This document shows, in pieces, positions 1-5,924 of a DNA stretch of 6,426 nucleotides. The notes under the pieces were generated by a model. The model was not told the DNA's origin, did no database searches, and saw nothing but the letters and a program-made list of their open reading frames with translations. Source of the stretch: an uncultured Collinsella sp. GTDB lineage: Bacteria; Actinomycetota; Coriobacteriia; Coriobacteriales; Coriobacteriaceae. The stretch lies in the NCBI GenBank assembly GCA_900555225.1, contig USKL01000086.1, forward strand, positions 1 through 6,426. The letters run 5' to 3'. The number at the start of each line of letters is the position of its first letter. Position 1 is the stretch's first letter. The position numbers and the translations under genes were made by a program.

Positions 1-1589
1 TCCAGCGTGTAGCCGCCGGCAGCCAGGTAGTCGTGCAGGCGGGCAATCTCCGCCTTCTCCTCGTCCGACAGCGTGTCGTACACCTCGAAATTCCGCGTCG
101 TGCGCAGGCGGTTGACCTGCTCCGGGGCGCACTGCTCCAGCCAGTAGCGTGCGCGCGCCAGCCGGTCGGCAAACTGCTTCAGCTCGTCGGCCATGATGGT
201 GTTGAGCACCACGTTGGGGCTGGCGATGGACTGGGACGAGCCCAGCATACGGAACTCGAACTTGTTGCCGGTAAAGGCGAACGGAGAAGTACGGTTACGG
301 TCGGTGGTATCCTTGCTGAACTTGGGCAGAACATCAACGCCAAGGTCCATCTTCATCTTAACAGGGCCGGCATAGGGGCTGTCGGTGCAGACAGCATCGA
401 TAACAGCTTCCAGCTCTTCGCCGACAAAGATGGAGATGATGGCCGGGGGAGCTTCGTTAGCGCCCAGGCGGTGGTCATTGCCAGGGGTGGCAACAGAGGT
501 ACGCAGCAGGTCAGCGTATTCATCGACTGCCTTGATAACGGCGGTCAGGAAGACCATGAACTGCAGGTTTTCCATCGGGGTATCGCCGGGATCCAGCAGG
601 TTTTCGCTCTTGGTGCTGATGGACCAGTTGTTGTGCTTGCCGGAACCGTTAACGCCCTCGAACGGCTTTTCGTGCTGCAGGCAGACCAAGCCGTGCTTAT
701 CGGCAATCTTCTTCATCATTTCCATGGTCAGAAGGTTGTGGTCGATGGCAACGTTGGTGGTATCGTAAATGGGGGCGAGCTCATGCTGGCAAGGGGCAAC
801 TTCGTTGTGCTTGGTCTTTGCGGGGATGCCCAGCTTCCACAGCTCGGTGTCCAGATCCTTCATAAAGTCGGAGACAATGGGGCGGATCACACCAAAGTAG
901 TGCTCTTCCAGTTCCTGGCCCTTGGACGGTGCAGAGCCAAACAGGGTGCGGCCGGTCAGAACCAGGTCCAGGCGCTTGTTGTAATCCTCTTTGCGGATCA
1001 GGAAGTACTCCTGCTCCGGGCCAACGGTGGTGGCAACGCGCTCAACATCCTTGCCGAACAGGTGCAGTACCTTGCAGGCCTGGTCGCTGATGGCCTGCAT
1101 GGAACGCAGCAGCGGGGTCTTCTTGTCCAGGGCCTCGCCCGTGTAGGAGCAGAAAGCCGTGGGGATGCACAGGACATCGTCCTTGATAAAGGCGGGGCTA
1201 GTGGGGTCCCAAGCGGTGTAGCCACGGGCCTCGAAGGTAGCACGCAGGCCGCCGTTGGGGAAGCTGGAGGCGTCCGGCTCGCCCTGGATGAGGTTCTTGC
1301 CCGTAAACTTGGTAATGGCGGTGCCGTCGTGGTTGGGCTCCAGGAAGCTGTCGTGCTTCTCGGAAGTAATGCCCGAAAGAGGCTGGAACCAATGTGCGTA
1401 GTGCGTCGCGCCCTTGGAGATAGCCCAGACCTTCATGGCATGGGCAACGGCGTTGGCCACATCCAGGTCGAGCGGCTCACCGCCCTCGAGGGTTGCAGCA
1501 AGGCGCTTCCAAATGTCCTTGGGGAGGTAGTCCTTCATGACTTCCTCAGAGAACACCATGGTCCCGAAGCGGTCAGTAAGTTCGGCCAT
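1..1589 (-). CDS. glnN: Type III glutamine synthetase (GSIII), C-terminus cut off by window start
   Basis: Makes glutamine from glutamate, ammonia and ATP in the cytoplasm. Reading the minus strand from ATG at 1587-1589 gives 529 codons without a stop, starting [13 protein letters not shown]. The N-terminal block [15 protein letters not shown] (residues 68-82) is typical of GSIII rather than type I or II. Catalytic-domain motifs follow in order: GPEQEYFLI (190-198, metal-binding glutamates), [11 protein letters not shown] (260-270), [11 protein letters not shown] (313-323, ammonia/glutamate site) and [21 protein letters not shown] (around 432-452, nucleotide and glutamate binding). GSIII enzymes are usually about 700 residues, so roughly the last 170 are outside the window. 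The start is supported by the Shine-Dalgarno AAGGGAG six bases upstream. The gene is divergent from metF, across a region with GlnR-like inverted repeats. GSIII is confident; the symbol glnN follows usage in other bacteria. A long plus-strand open frame (33-1640) is a GC-bias shadow of this gene. Confidence 0.97.
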   Translation of the reverse strand, partial: MAELTDRFGTMVFSEEVMKDYLPKDIWKRLAATLEGGEPLDLDVANAVAHAMKVWAISKGATHYAHWFQPLSGITSEKHDSFLEPNHDGTAITKFTGKNLIQGEPDASSFPNGGLRATFEARGYTAWDPTSPAFIKDDVLCIPTAFCSYTGEALDKKTPLLRSMQAISDQACKVLHLFGKDVERVATTVGPEQEYFLIRKEDYNKRLDLVLTGRTLFGSAPSKGQELEEHYFGVIRPIVSDFMKDLDTELWKLGIPAKTKHNEVAPCQHELAPIYDTTNVAIDHNLLTMEMMKKIADKHGLVCLQHEKPFEGVNGSGKHNNWSISTKSENLLDPGDTPMENLQFMVFLTAVIKAVDEYADLLRTSVATPGNDHRLGANEAPPAIISIFVGEELEAVIDAVCTDSPYAGPVKMKMDLGVDVLPKFSKDTTDRNRTSPFAFTGNKFEFRMLGSSQSIASPNVVLNTIMADELKQFADRLARARYWLEQCAPEQVNRLRTTRNFEVYDTLSDEEKAEIARLHDYLAAGGYTL

Positions 1590-1595
1590 ACGGAA

Positions 1596-1602
1596 CTCCC
1601 TT
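1596..1602 (-). promoter_or_regulatory. Ribosome binding site of glnN
   Basis: On the minus strand the sequence reads AAGGGAG, then six bases (TTCCGT), then ATG. This strong Shine-Dalgarno fixes the start of the glutamine synthetase at 1589. Confidence 0.85.
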
Positions 1603-1668
1603 CGTATCGGCACCGCGTGAGAAGCGGTGTTGATTACTAACGAACGAGTCATAGCTTAGACTCGCCGT

Positions 1669-1706
1669 GTTTCCGCGACATTACCGTTATGTTGCTGTCG
1701 CGAAAC
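1669..1706. promoter_or_regulatory. Inverted repeat with two GlnR-like boxes upstream of glnN
   Basis: GTTTCCGCGACA (1669-1680) pairs with TGTCGCGAAAC (1696-1706) with a single bulged C, leaving a 15-base loop. The Streptomyces/mycobacterial nitrogen regulator GlnR binds gTnAC-n6-GaAAC. The minus strand reads GTAAT-n6-GAAAC over 1684-1669, and the plus strand reads GTTGC-n6-GAAAC over 1691-1706; each is one base off that core. The element lies 80-117 bases upstream of the glnN ATG, a sensible activator position. That a GlnR-type protein acts here is an inference; the usual 22-bp tandem arrangement is not seen. It could instead be the site of another dimeric regulator. Confidence 0.4.
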
Positions 1707-1761
1707 CAATCAATGAGGTTACCCTATCGAGGCGGCGTTGCCACCCTCAACAGCCAATCAA

Positions 1762-1776
1762 CTGCATAAATTGCAG
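1762..1776. repeat. Short palindrome CTGCA-TAAAT-TGCAG
   Basis: Five-base arms (1762-1766 and 1772-1776) flank a 5-base AT centre, midway between the divergent genes. The shape suits a dimeric repressor or activator site, but arms this short can occur by chance. No regulator is assigned. Confidence 0.2.
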
Positions 1777-1825
1777 ACCTCTCTCCATGGTTTAAGGGTA
1801 GTCAATTTGGGATGGAGCTCTATTA

Positions 1826-1851
1826 ACTGGTATTTTGCATCAGATACCAGT
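1826..1851. promoter_or_regulatory. Perfect 8-bp-arm inverted repeat, candidate operator on the metF side
   Basis: ACTGGTAT (1826-1833) and ATACCAGT (1844-1851) are perfect reverse complements around a 10-base spacer. A further half-like copy TGGTAT lies at 1918-1923. The TATAGT at 1855-1860 resembles a -10 box but has no -35 at proper spacing (TTGCAT is only 14 bases away). The element is 165-190 bases upstream of metF. It may be an operator or a transcribed hairpin; no U-run follows, so it is not a terminator in the plus direction. Confidence 0.4.
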
Positions 1852-1966
1852 CTTTATAGTCCGTGCCTAGATTAGCCGCTCTGTTATAGAGAAAGCCGAT
1901 AGCAAGGCATCTTTGATTGGTATCCTCAAATAGCGAGTGAAACTCCACCGTGGCACAGTGGTGCTG

Positions 1967-1972
1967 TAGAAT
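1967..1972 (+). promoter_or_regulatory. Possible -10 element of the metF promoter
   Basis: TAGAAT matches five of six positions of TATAAT and would start transcription about 36 bases ahead of the metF ATG. No convincing -35 is present 16-18 bases upstream (TCCACC), so the promoter would be weak or activator-dependent. This is tentative. Confidence 0.25.
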
Positions 1973-2002
1973 CCTTACAACACATCACACTATTACGTAT
2001 CT

Positions 2003-2009
2003 AGAGGAG
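2003..2009 (+). promoter_or_regulatory. Ribosome binding site of metF
   Basis: AGAGGAG ends six bases before the ATG at 2016. It decides the start: the same frame is open from an ATG at 1950, but that longer form would translate the Shine-Dalgarno itself and adds 22 residues with no family similarity. Confidence 0.85.
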
Positions 2010-2015
2010 CACGAT

Positions 2016-2888
2016 ATGCGCGTCGACGAGGTTTTTAAGCAGGCAGCATCCCAGGGCACCGCGCCCGTTTCGTTTGAGATGTTCCCGCCCAAGGGCGAGC
2101 TCACCCTCGACACGGCTCGCGAAGTGGCAGGCAATCTGTGCAAGCTTTCGCCGAGCTTTGTCTCGGTCACCTGCTCGGCCGGCGGCTCGGGCAACGGTGC
2201 CACCACCGCCCCCATCGCGCATATGATTTCGAGCGAATTCGACACGCCCTCGGTGGCACACCTTACCTGCGTGGGCCGCTCGCATGCCGATATCGCCGCC
2301 AAGATCGACGAGTATCGCACCGCCGGCGTGGAAAACATCCTGGCCCTGCGCGGCGATCTCCCCGCCGGCGCGACCGAGGACGACAAGCCCGCCTCGGACT
2401 ACGCCTACGCCCGCGACCTCATCCCCGAGCTCGTCGACGCCGGCTTTTGCGTGGGCGCCGCAGCCTACCCCGAGGGCCACATTGCCTGTGAGGATCTCAA
2501 CCTCTCGGTCGAACACCTCAAGCAAAAACAGGACGCCGGCGCGAGCTTCTTTGTGACGCAGCTCTTCTTTGATAACGAGTGCTTCTACCGTTTTCGCGAG
2601 CTTGCCGACAAGGCCGGCATCACCGTGCCCATTACCGCGGGCATCATGCCGTTTATGGGCAAGTCACAGATCAGCCGCATGGTCTTTATGTGCGGCGCGT
2701 CGCTGCCCTCCCCCGTCATCAAGATTCTCGCCAAGTACGAGAATGACCCCGAGAGCCTGCAGGCAGCTGGTGTAGATTATGCAGCCCGCCAGCTTTGCGA
2801 CCTCAAGGAGCACGGCGCCGACGGCCTGCACCTGTACACTATGAACCGTCCTGCGATCGCCGCGACCATTATGGAGCGCCTGGGGTAA
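2016..2888 (+). CDS. metF: 5,10-methylenetetrahydrofolate reductase
   Basis: Reduces 5,10-methylene-THF to 5-methyl-THF with FAD in the cytoplasm, supplying the methyl donor for MetH. The 290-residue product is close to the E. coli enzyme (296). Family motifs run the full length: SFEMFPPKG (19-27, Glu21 being the expected catalytic acid), SVTCSAGGS (50-58), HLTCVG (82-87), NILALRGDLP (107-116, Asp114 matching the flavin-site Asp), AAYPEGH (149-155), QDAGASFFVTQLFFDN (172-187), an ITAGIMPF block, and LHLYTMNRP near the end. No SAM-binding regulatory domain is present, as usual in bacteria. The start is set by AGAGGAG at 2003-2009. The stop TAA shares its last A with the ATG of the next gene (TAATG), which indicates a co-translated operon. 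Codon use is strongly GC-rich. Confidence 0.96.
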   Translation: MRVDEVFKQAASQGTAPVSFEMFPPKGELTLDTAREVAGNLCKLSPSFVSVTCSAGGSGNGATTAPIAHMISSEFDTPSVAHLTCVGRSHADIAAKIDEYRTAGVENILALRGDLPAGATEDDKPASDYAYARDLIPELVDAGFCVGAAAYPEGHIACEDLNLSVEHLKQKQDAGASFFVTQLFFDNECFYRFRELADKAGITVPITAGIMPFMGKSQISRMVFMCGASLPSPVIKILAKYENDPESLQAAGVDYAARQLCDLKEHGADGLHLYTMNRPAIAATIMERLG

Positions 2889-3679
2889 TGGAAAAACCGC
2901 ACATCGATACAACCACTGTCGAAGTGTCGGCCGACCTTGCGTCGCCGGCGCTTTACCGTATCGATGCCGCGCACCATCCCCGCGTCGATCGTGCCGAGAT
3001 GTTGCGCTACCTGGGCTACGGCGGCCAGCAGATTGAACCCGAGTTGTCGCAGCGTATTGAGCTTGTGGTCGAGCGCCTAGAGCTGGATATCGAGCCCCGC
3101 GGCGTGCGACGCGTGTTTGCCGTCGATGCCACGAGCGTGGACGAGCAGGGCAAGCCTTGCATCCGTCTGGTCGGCACCAATGTTGAGCTGCGCGGTCGCG
3201 ATATCTATCGACATCTTAAGGACGCCCGTATGGCTGCACTCATGGCATGCACTCTCGGCATGGATGCTGAGCGCCGTTTGCGCACCACGGGAGCCCAACA
3301 TCCCCTGGAGGGCGCCGTGCTCGACGCCGCGTGCTCCGCTTACGTGGAAGCCGCCGTTGAGCAAATGGACCAGCAGGTCAAGACGGACGCCGCCGTTCAT
3401 GGGCTCGCCGGCAACTGGCGCTTTAGTCCCGGCTACGGCGACTGCCCGCTCTCGGCCCAGCGCTCGATCGTCAATGCGCTCAACGCCACGCGGCTCATCG
3501 GGCTTACCGTCACGCCCACCAGCCTGCTCATGCCCACCAAAAGCGTGACCGCGGTGATCGGTCTGTTTGACGGCGAGGTCCACGACGCCCAGAGCCGCCC
3601 CACCTGCAATATCTGCCGCATGCGCGAGCACTGCCGCTTCCGCGCCACCCATACCACCTGCTATTCGCATTCTGAATAA
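2888..3679 (+). CDS. Stand-alone MetH reactivation-domain protein
   Basis: The 263-residue product resembles the C-terminal, SAM-binding activation domain of cobalamin-dependent methionine synthase, here as a separate protein. The best evidence is RFSPGYGDCPL (178-188), matching the RxxxGYxxCP motif that binds SAM in E. coli MetH, followed by SLLMPTKSVTAVIG (212-225), another hallmark of this domain. The inferred role is to remethylate cob(II)alamin on MetH from SAM after oxidation, with an external electron donor. Similar stand-alone versions are known in Thermotoga and anaerobic Firmicutes whose MetH lacks this domain. The C-terminus has a cysteine cluster, Cys240, Cys243, Cys249 and Cys258 (C-x2-C-x5-C-x8-C), absent from E. 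coli MetH, which could hold a metal or Fe-S centre. Its ATG overlaps the metF stop by one base. The frame is open upstream to 2795, but that would overlap metF extensively and is unlikely. Confidence 0.87.
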   Translation: MEKPHIDTTTVEVSADLASPALYRIDAAHHPRVDRAEMLRYLGYGGQQIEPELSQRIELVVERLELDIEPRGVRRVFAVDATSVDEQGKPCIRLVGTNVELRGRDIYRHLKDARMAALMACTLGMDAERRLRTTGAQHPLEGAVLDAACSAYVEAAVEQMDQQVKTDAAVHGLAGNWRFSPGYGDCPLSAQRSIVNALNATRLIGLTVTPTSLLMPTKSVTAVIGLFDGEVHDAQSRPTCNICRMREHCRFRATHTTCYSHSE

Positions 3680-3787
3680 AATGTCAATGATGGCACGGTA
3701 TCGAGGGAATCTCATCCGTATGTAAGCGAATGTCCTCACAAACAAGTACCATAAGATGCCAAATAACAACTATCTGAAAGCCAGTAC
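3680..3787 (+). other. Intergenic gap at the left edge of the R-M cassette
   Basis: These 108 bases lie between the activation-protein stop and the methyltransferase ATG and are clearly AT-richer than the upstream gene. No terminator hairpin with a T-run is visible, so read-through from the met genes looks possible. TAAGAT at 3752-3757 could be a -10 box for an R-M promoter but lacks a good -35. I found no control-protein box repeats and no convincing direct repeat matching the right edge near 5910-5945. Confidence 0.5.
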
Positions 3788-4948
3788 ATGCACAACATTC
3801 TGCAGTTCTCGCCACAACTAACCGCGCTTGAGTTTTTTTCAGGCATTGGCTTGGCTCGTGCCGGCATGGCAAAAGCCGGAATCAAAACAATCTGGGCAAA
3901 TGACATAGACCATACTAAATGCGCCATGTACAGCCAGTGTTGGGGCGATGAACATCTAGTCGAGCAGGATGTCCACACACTCGACCCCGACCTAATACCT
4001 CAAGCCGACATCGCATGGGCGTCAAGCCCTTGCACAAACTTATCTCTCGCGGGAAACAGGGAGGGACTTATCTCTGGCAAAGAGTCCAGCGCGTTCTTTG
4101 GCTTTATTAAGGCCATCGAAGGAATGAGCGATCGTGCCCCGAGGGCACTTGTTCTCGAAAATGTCATCGGCCTTGCCACGTCTAATAACAGTGATGACTT
4201 TAGACTCGTTTGCCAGGAATTTAATCGTTTAGGCTATTCATGCGACGCTTATTTTATCGATGCACGGCACTGGCTTCCCCAGTCACGCCCCCGCATGTTT
4301 GTCGTCGGATTAAAAAACCCTCTTCCCAACAGCCGACTCGATTCCTCGCTTCGACCTGAAAAGGTCTCCTGGATTCACTCCGACCCTTCACTCATTACGC
4401 ACGTCTCTCACCTAAACGAGCCAAGTCCACTTCGCATGACGGGCCTTGCAACGGTTGTTGAAAATATTCCCGAGAACGACAAGCGTTGGTGGAACAAAAA
4501 CCAAGTACAAGCATTTATCGACTCACTTGCACCGCATCAAGCAGAGCGCCTTCAGCGCTTCTTAAATGCCAAAGAAAGAATTGTTCGCACTGCTTACCGT
4601 CGCACGCGATCGGGCGTTGTGCGCTGGGAAATCCGTGAAGAAGAAATTGCCGGATGTCTAAGAACGGCTCGCGGCGGCTCATCAAGACAGGCAGTCGTTA
4701 TATGCGAAAACGGAAAGATAGAAGTTCGCTGGATGACTGGAACTGAATATGCCCGTCTCCAAGGTGCTGACTCATGTCAGTTTAGCGGCTTCTCGGATGC
4801 TCAGATTCGCTACGCATTCGGCGATGCAGTTGCCGTGCCAGTTGTCACTTGGCTTATAAAAAATGCAGTCAAACCCGCGCTTATGTCTTCAAGGAACGGA
4901 GTGGACAATAATGGAAATGACCAATTGCTCCTTGAGCGAGCCCGATAA
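3788..4948 (+). CDS. DNA (cytosine-5) methyltransferase of a type II R-M system
   Basis: Transfers a methyl group from SAM to C5 of cytosine in a specific DNA site, protecting host DNA from the partner nuclease. The 386-residue protein has the conserved motifs in normal order: motif I EFFSGIGLAR (15-24, SAM binding), motif IV SSPCTNLSLAG (79-89, catalytic Cys82), motif VI ENV (124-126), motif VIII QSRPR (165-169), motif IX near LRTARGGSSRQ (291-301), and motif X FGDAVAVPV (344-352; most relatives have GNAV). The target-recognition region should lie at about 175-285, between motifs VIII and IX; its sequence specificity cannot be read from the sequence. The start is the first ATG after an in-frame TAA at 3764; its Shine-Dalgarno (GAAAG, 3776-3780) is weak. 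Its 3' end overlaps the next gene by 38 bases. Codon use is poorer in GC than the met genes, suggesting transfer. Confidence 0.95.
   Translation: MHNILQFSPQLTALEFFSGIGLARAGMAKAGIKTIWANDIDHTKCAMYSQCWGDEHLVEQDVHTLDPDLIPQADIAWASSPCTNLSLAGNREGLISGKESSAFFGFIKAIEGMSDRAPRALVLENVIGLATSNNSDDFRLVCQEFNRLGYSCDAYFIDARHWLPQSRPRMFVVGLKNPLPNSRLDSSLRPEKVSWIHSDPSLITHVSHLNEPSPLRMTGLATVVENIPENDKRWWNKNQVQAFIDSLAPHQAERLQRFLNAKERIVRTAYRRTRSGVVRWEIREEEIAGCLRTARGGSSRQAVVICENGKIEVRWMTGTEYARLQGADSCQFSGFSDAQIRYAFGDAVAVPVVTWLIKNAVKPALMSSRNGVDNNGNDQLLLERAR
4891..4901 (+). promoter_or_regulatory. Ribosome binding site of the DUF4928-like gene, inside the methyltransferase gene
   Basis: AAGGAACGGAG contains GGAG nine bases before the ATG at 4911. 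It favours that start over the ATG at 4863, which would place this site inside the frame, and over the ATG at 4917. Confidence 0.55.
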
Positions 4949-5924
4949 AGACATCTTGGATGCCATTGAACTCTGGTACGAATCCAAGCGCAGCAAGCGA
5001 GGCAACGTCAACCGTAACGTCATGGCGGTTGGCATAGGCATAAGCGAGCTGTTGCAAAACCGTTTTCCGCTCACCGACGATTATGTGCAATCGGACAAGG
5101 GGAGCCAAGTACGAGGCCTAAGTGGAGCATGCATCAAAACAGTTTTAGCCAGACATGGGGAAACGCGTGCCTTCGCATCAGAGGGCGGCAGAACCTCACG
5201 CGGCACACTCCCGATGGCGCTTGAGCTTGCCACAATTATCAACTCTGCCCTACCCAGTGACACTTGCGAAGACACTCGTCTTGAAGCTGCGAATGCAATC
5301 GCCAATTTCTTCGTCGAGCGAATCCAGGTCGATTTCTTTAACCGGCAGAGAATCAAAGTCGAAATCGATCTTCAAAAACCAATTTCTGTCATTGTCGATG
5401 ATATCCTAGCCGAAGCAAGCCTACGGTCCGATAAGCCAACGGGTACCGTCGCACAGCACCTGGTAGGTGCAAAACTAGAGATGTTATTTCCAACCATAGA
5501 AATCGGAAAGGACAACTCAAACGCCGCCGACCAGCAAACAGACCGTTCTGGCGATTTCCAAATCAATGATGCTGCATTTCATGTGACTGTATCGCCAATG
5601 GCCAAATTGACCGATCGATGCCGAGATAACATTCGAAATGGCATTCGGCCCATCGTCGTTGTCCCCCACGATAAAGTTTCCTTCGCTTACGGACTGTTCG
5701 AAAGTGAGGGACTCGGCAATCGCGTACAGGTTATCGCGCTCGAATCGTTTATCGGCATCAATATTGAAGAGTTATCGTTCTACAAGCGAGGCCTAATTCG
5801 ATTAAATGTCGCACGGCTTCTTGCCCACTACAACAAGCGAATCGAAGATATCGAGCCCGACAAATCTCTTCAAATAGAAATTCCTCAGTGGGCTCTAGAC
5901 GAAATGGATGCACATGGCGAATAG
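4911..5924 (+). CDS. DUF4928-like protein, probable type II restriction endonuclease
   Basis: Probably the restriction partner of the upstream methyltransferase. The 337-residue product matches my recollection of the DUF4928 family, often found next to C5 methyltransferases: a QVRGLSGACIKTVLARHG segment (66-83), EGGRTSRGTLP (91-101), AQHLVGAKLE (181-190), then SGDFQINDAAFHVTVSP (213-229) and a C-terminal CRDNIRNGIRPIVVV strand block (237-251). The order helix-Glu190, Asp215, then FHVTV recalls a PD-(D/E)XK nuclease core, but the usual E-x-K position reads H-V-T (224-226), so a nuclease call is an inference. There is no signal peptide or membrane segment. It overlaps the methyltransferase by 38 bases, which fits translational coupling, and its stop lies inside metH. 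Composition is AT-richer than its flanks. An ATG at 4863 is an alternative start. Family match is by memory, not by search. Confidence 0.75.
   Translation: MEMTNCSLSEPDKDILDAIELWYESKRSKRGNVNRNVMAVGIGISELLQNRFPLTDDYVQSDKGSQVRGLSGACIKTVLARHGETRAFASEGGRTSRGTLPMALELATIINSALPSDTCEDTRLEAANAIANFFVERIQVDFFNRQRIKVEIDLQKPISVIVDDILAEASLRSDKPTGTVAQHLVGAKLEMLFPTIEIGKDNSNAADQQTDRSGDFQINDAAFHVTVSPMAKLTDRCRDNIRNGIRPIVVVPHDKVSFAYGLFESEGLGNRVQVIALESFIGINIEELSFYKRGLIRLNVARLLAHYNKRIEDIEPDKSLQIEIPQWALDEMDAHGE

Larger units (their letters stand above)
1590..2015. other. Divergent glnN-metF intergenic region, no gene
   Basis: These 426 bases separate the two divergent start codons and are visibly richer in A and T than the metabolic genes. 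I find no supported reading frame and no tRNA-like or recognisable riboswitch fold. In particular I see no SAM or cobalamin riboswitch ahead of metF, though only by eye. It holds the glnN Shine-Dalgarno, three inverted repeats (1669-1706, 1762-1776, 1826-1851), a possible -10 for metF (1967-1972) and the metF Shine-Dalgarno. The distance is long enough for two independently controlled promoters. Confidence 0.7.
3680..5924 (+). other. Putative horizontally acquired restriction-modification cassette inside a methionine operon
   Basis: The segment contains only a C5-cytosine methyltransferase and a DUF4928-like partner, flanked by methionine-cycle genes on the same strand. Composition drops sharply: hand-counted GC is 50% at 4561-4620 and 40% at 5341-5400, against 77% at 2341-2400 in metF. 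No transposase, integrase or clear terminal repeats are seen, so the means of entry is unknown. The edges are approximate: left after the stop at 3679, right between about 5905 and 5945, where GC-rich codons resume inside metH. Confidence 0.7.

Noticed and set aside
33..1640. 535-codon open frame on the plus strand
   Set aside because: It lies antisense to the glutamine synthetase, whose motifs are unmistakable. The plus-strand translation has no recognisable domain and is explained by GC-biased codons of the real gene.
1800..1805. TTGACT -35-like element on the minus strand for glnN
   Set aside because: A good -35 match, but no -10-like hexamer lies 16-18 bases downstream on that strand.
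1861..1930. Small RNA, tRNA or riboswitch in the metF leader
   Set aside because: Only weak 4-base hairpins are visible, with no cloverleaf and no recognised SAM or cobalamin riboswitch core.
1950..2015. Longer metF start at 1950 adding 22 residues
   Set aside because: The extension covers the AGAGGAG Shine-Dalgarno and promoter-like sequence and has no family similarity; ATG at 2016 is correctly spaced.
2001..2525. 174-codon minus-strand open frame opposite metF
   Set aside because: Low-complexity, Gly/Ala-rich translation antisense to a confident gene; a GC-bias shadow.
3077..3769. 230-codon minus-strand open frame opposite the MetH activator
   Set aside because: It overlaps a gene with clear family motifs and has no recognisable domain or ribosome binding site; a shadow frame.
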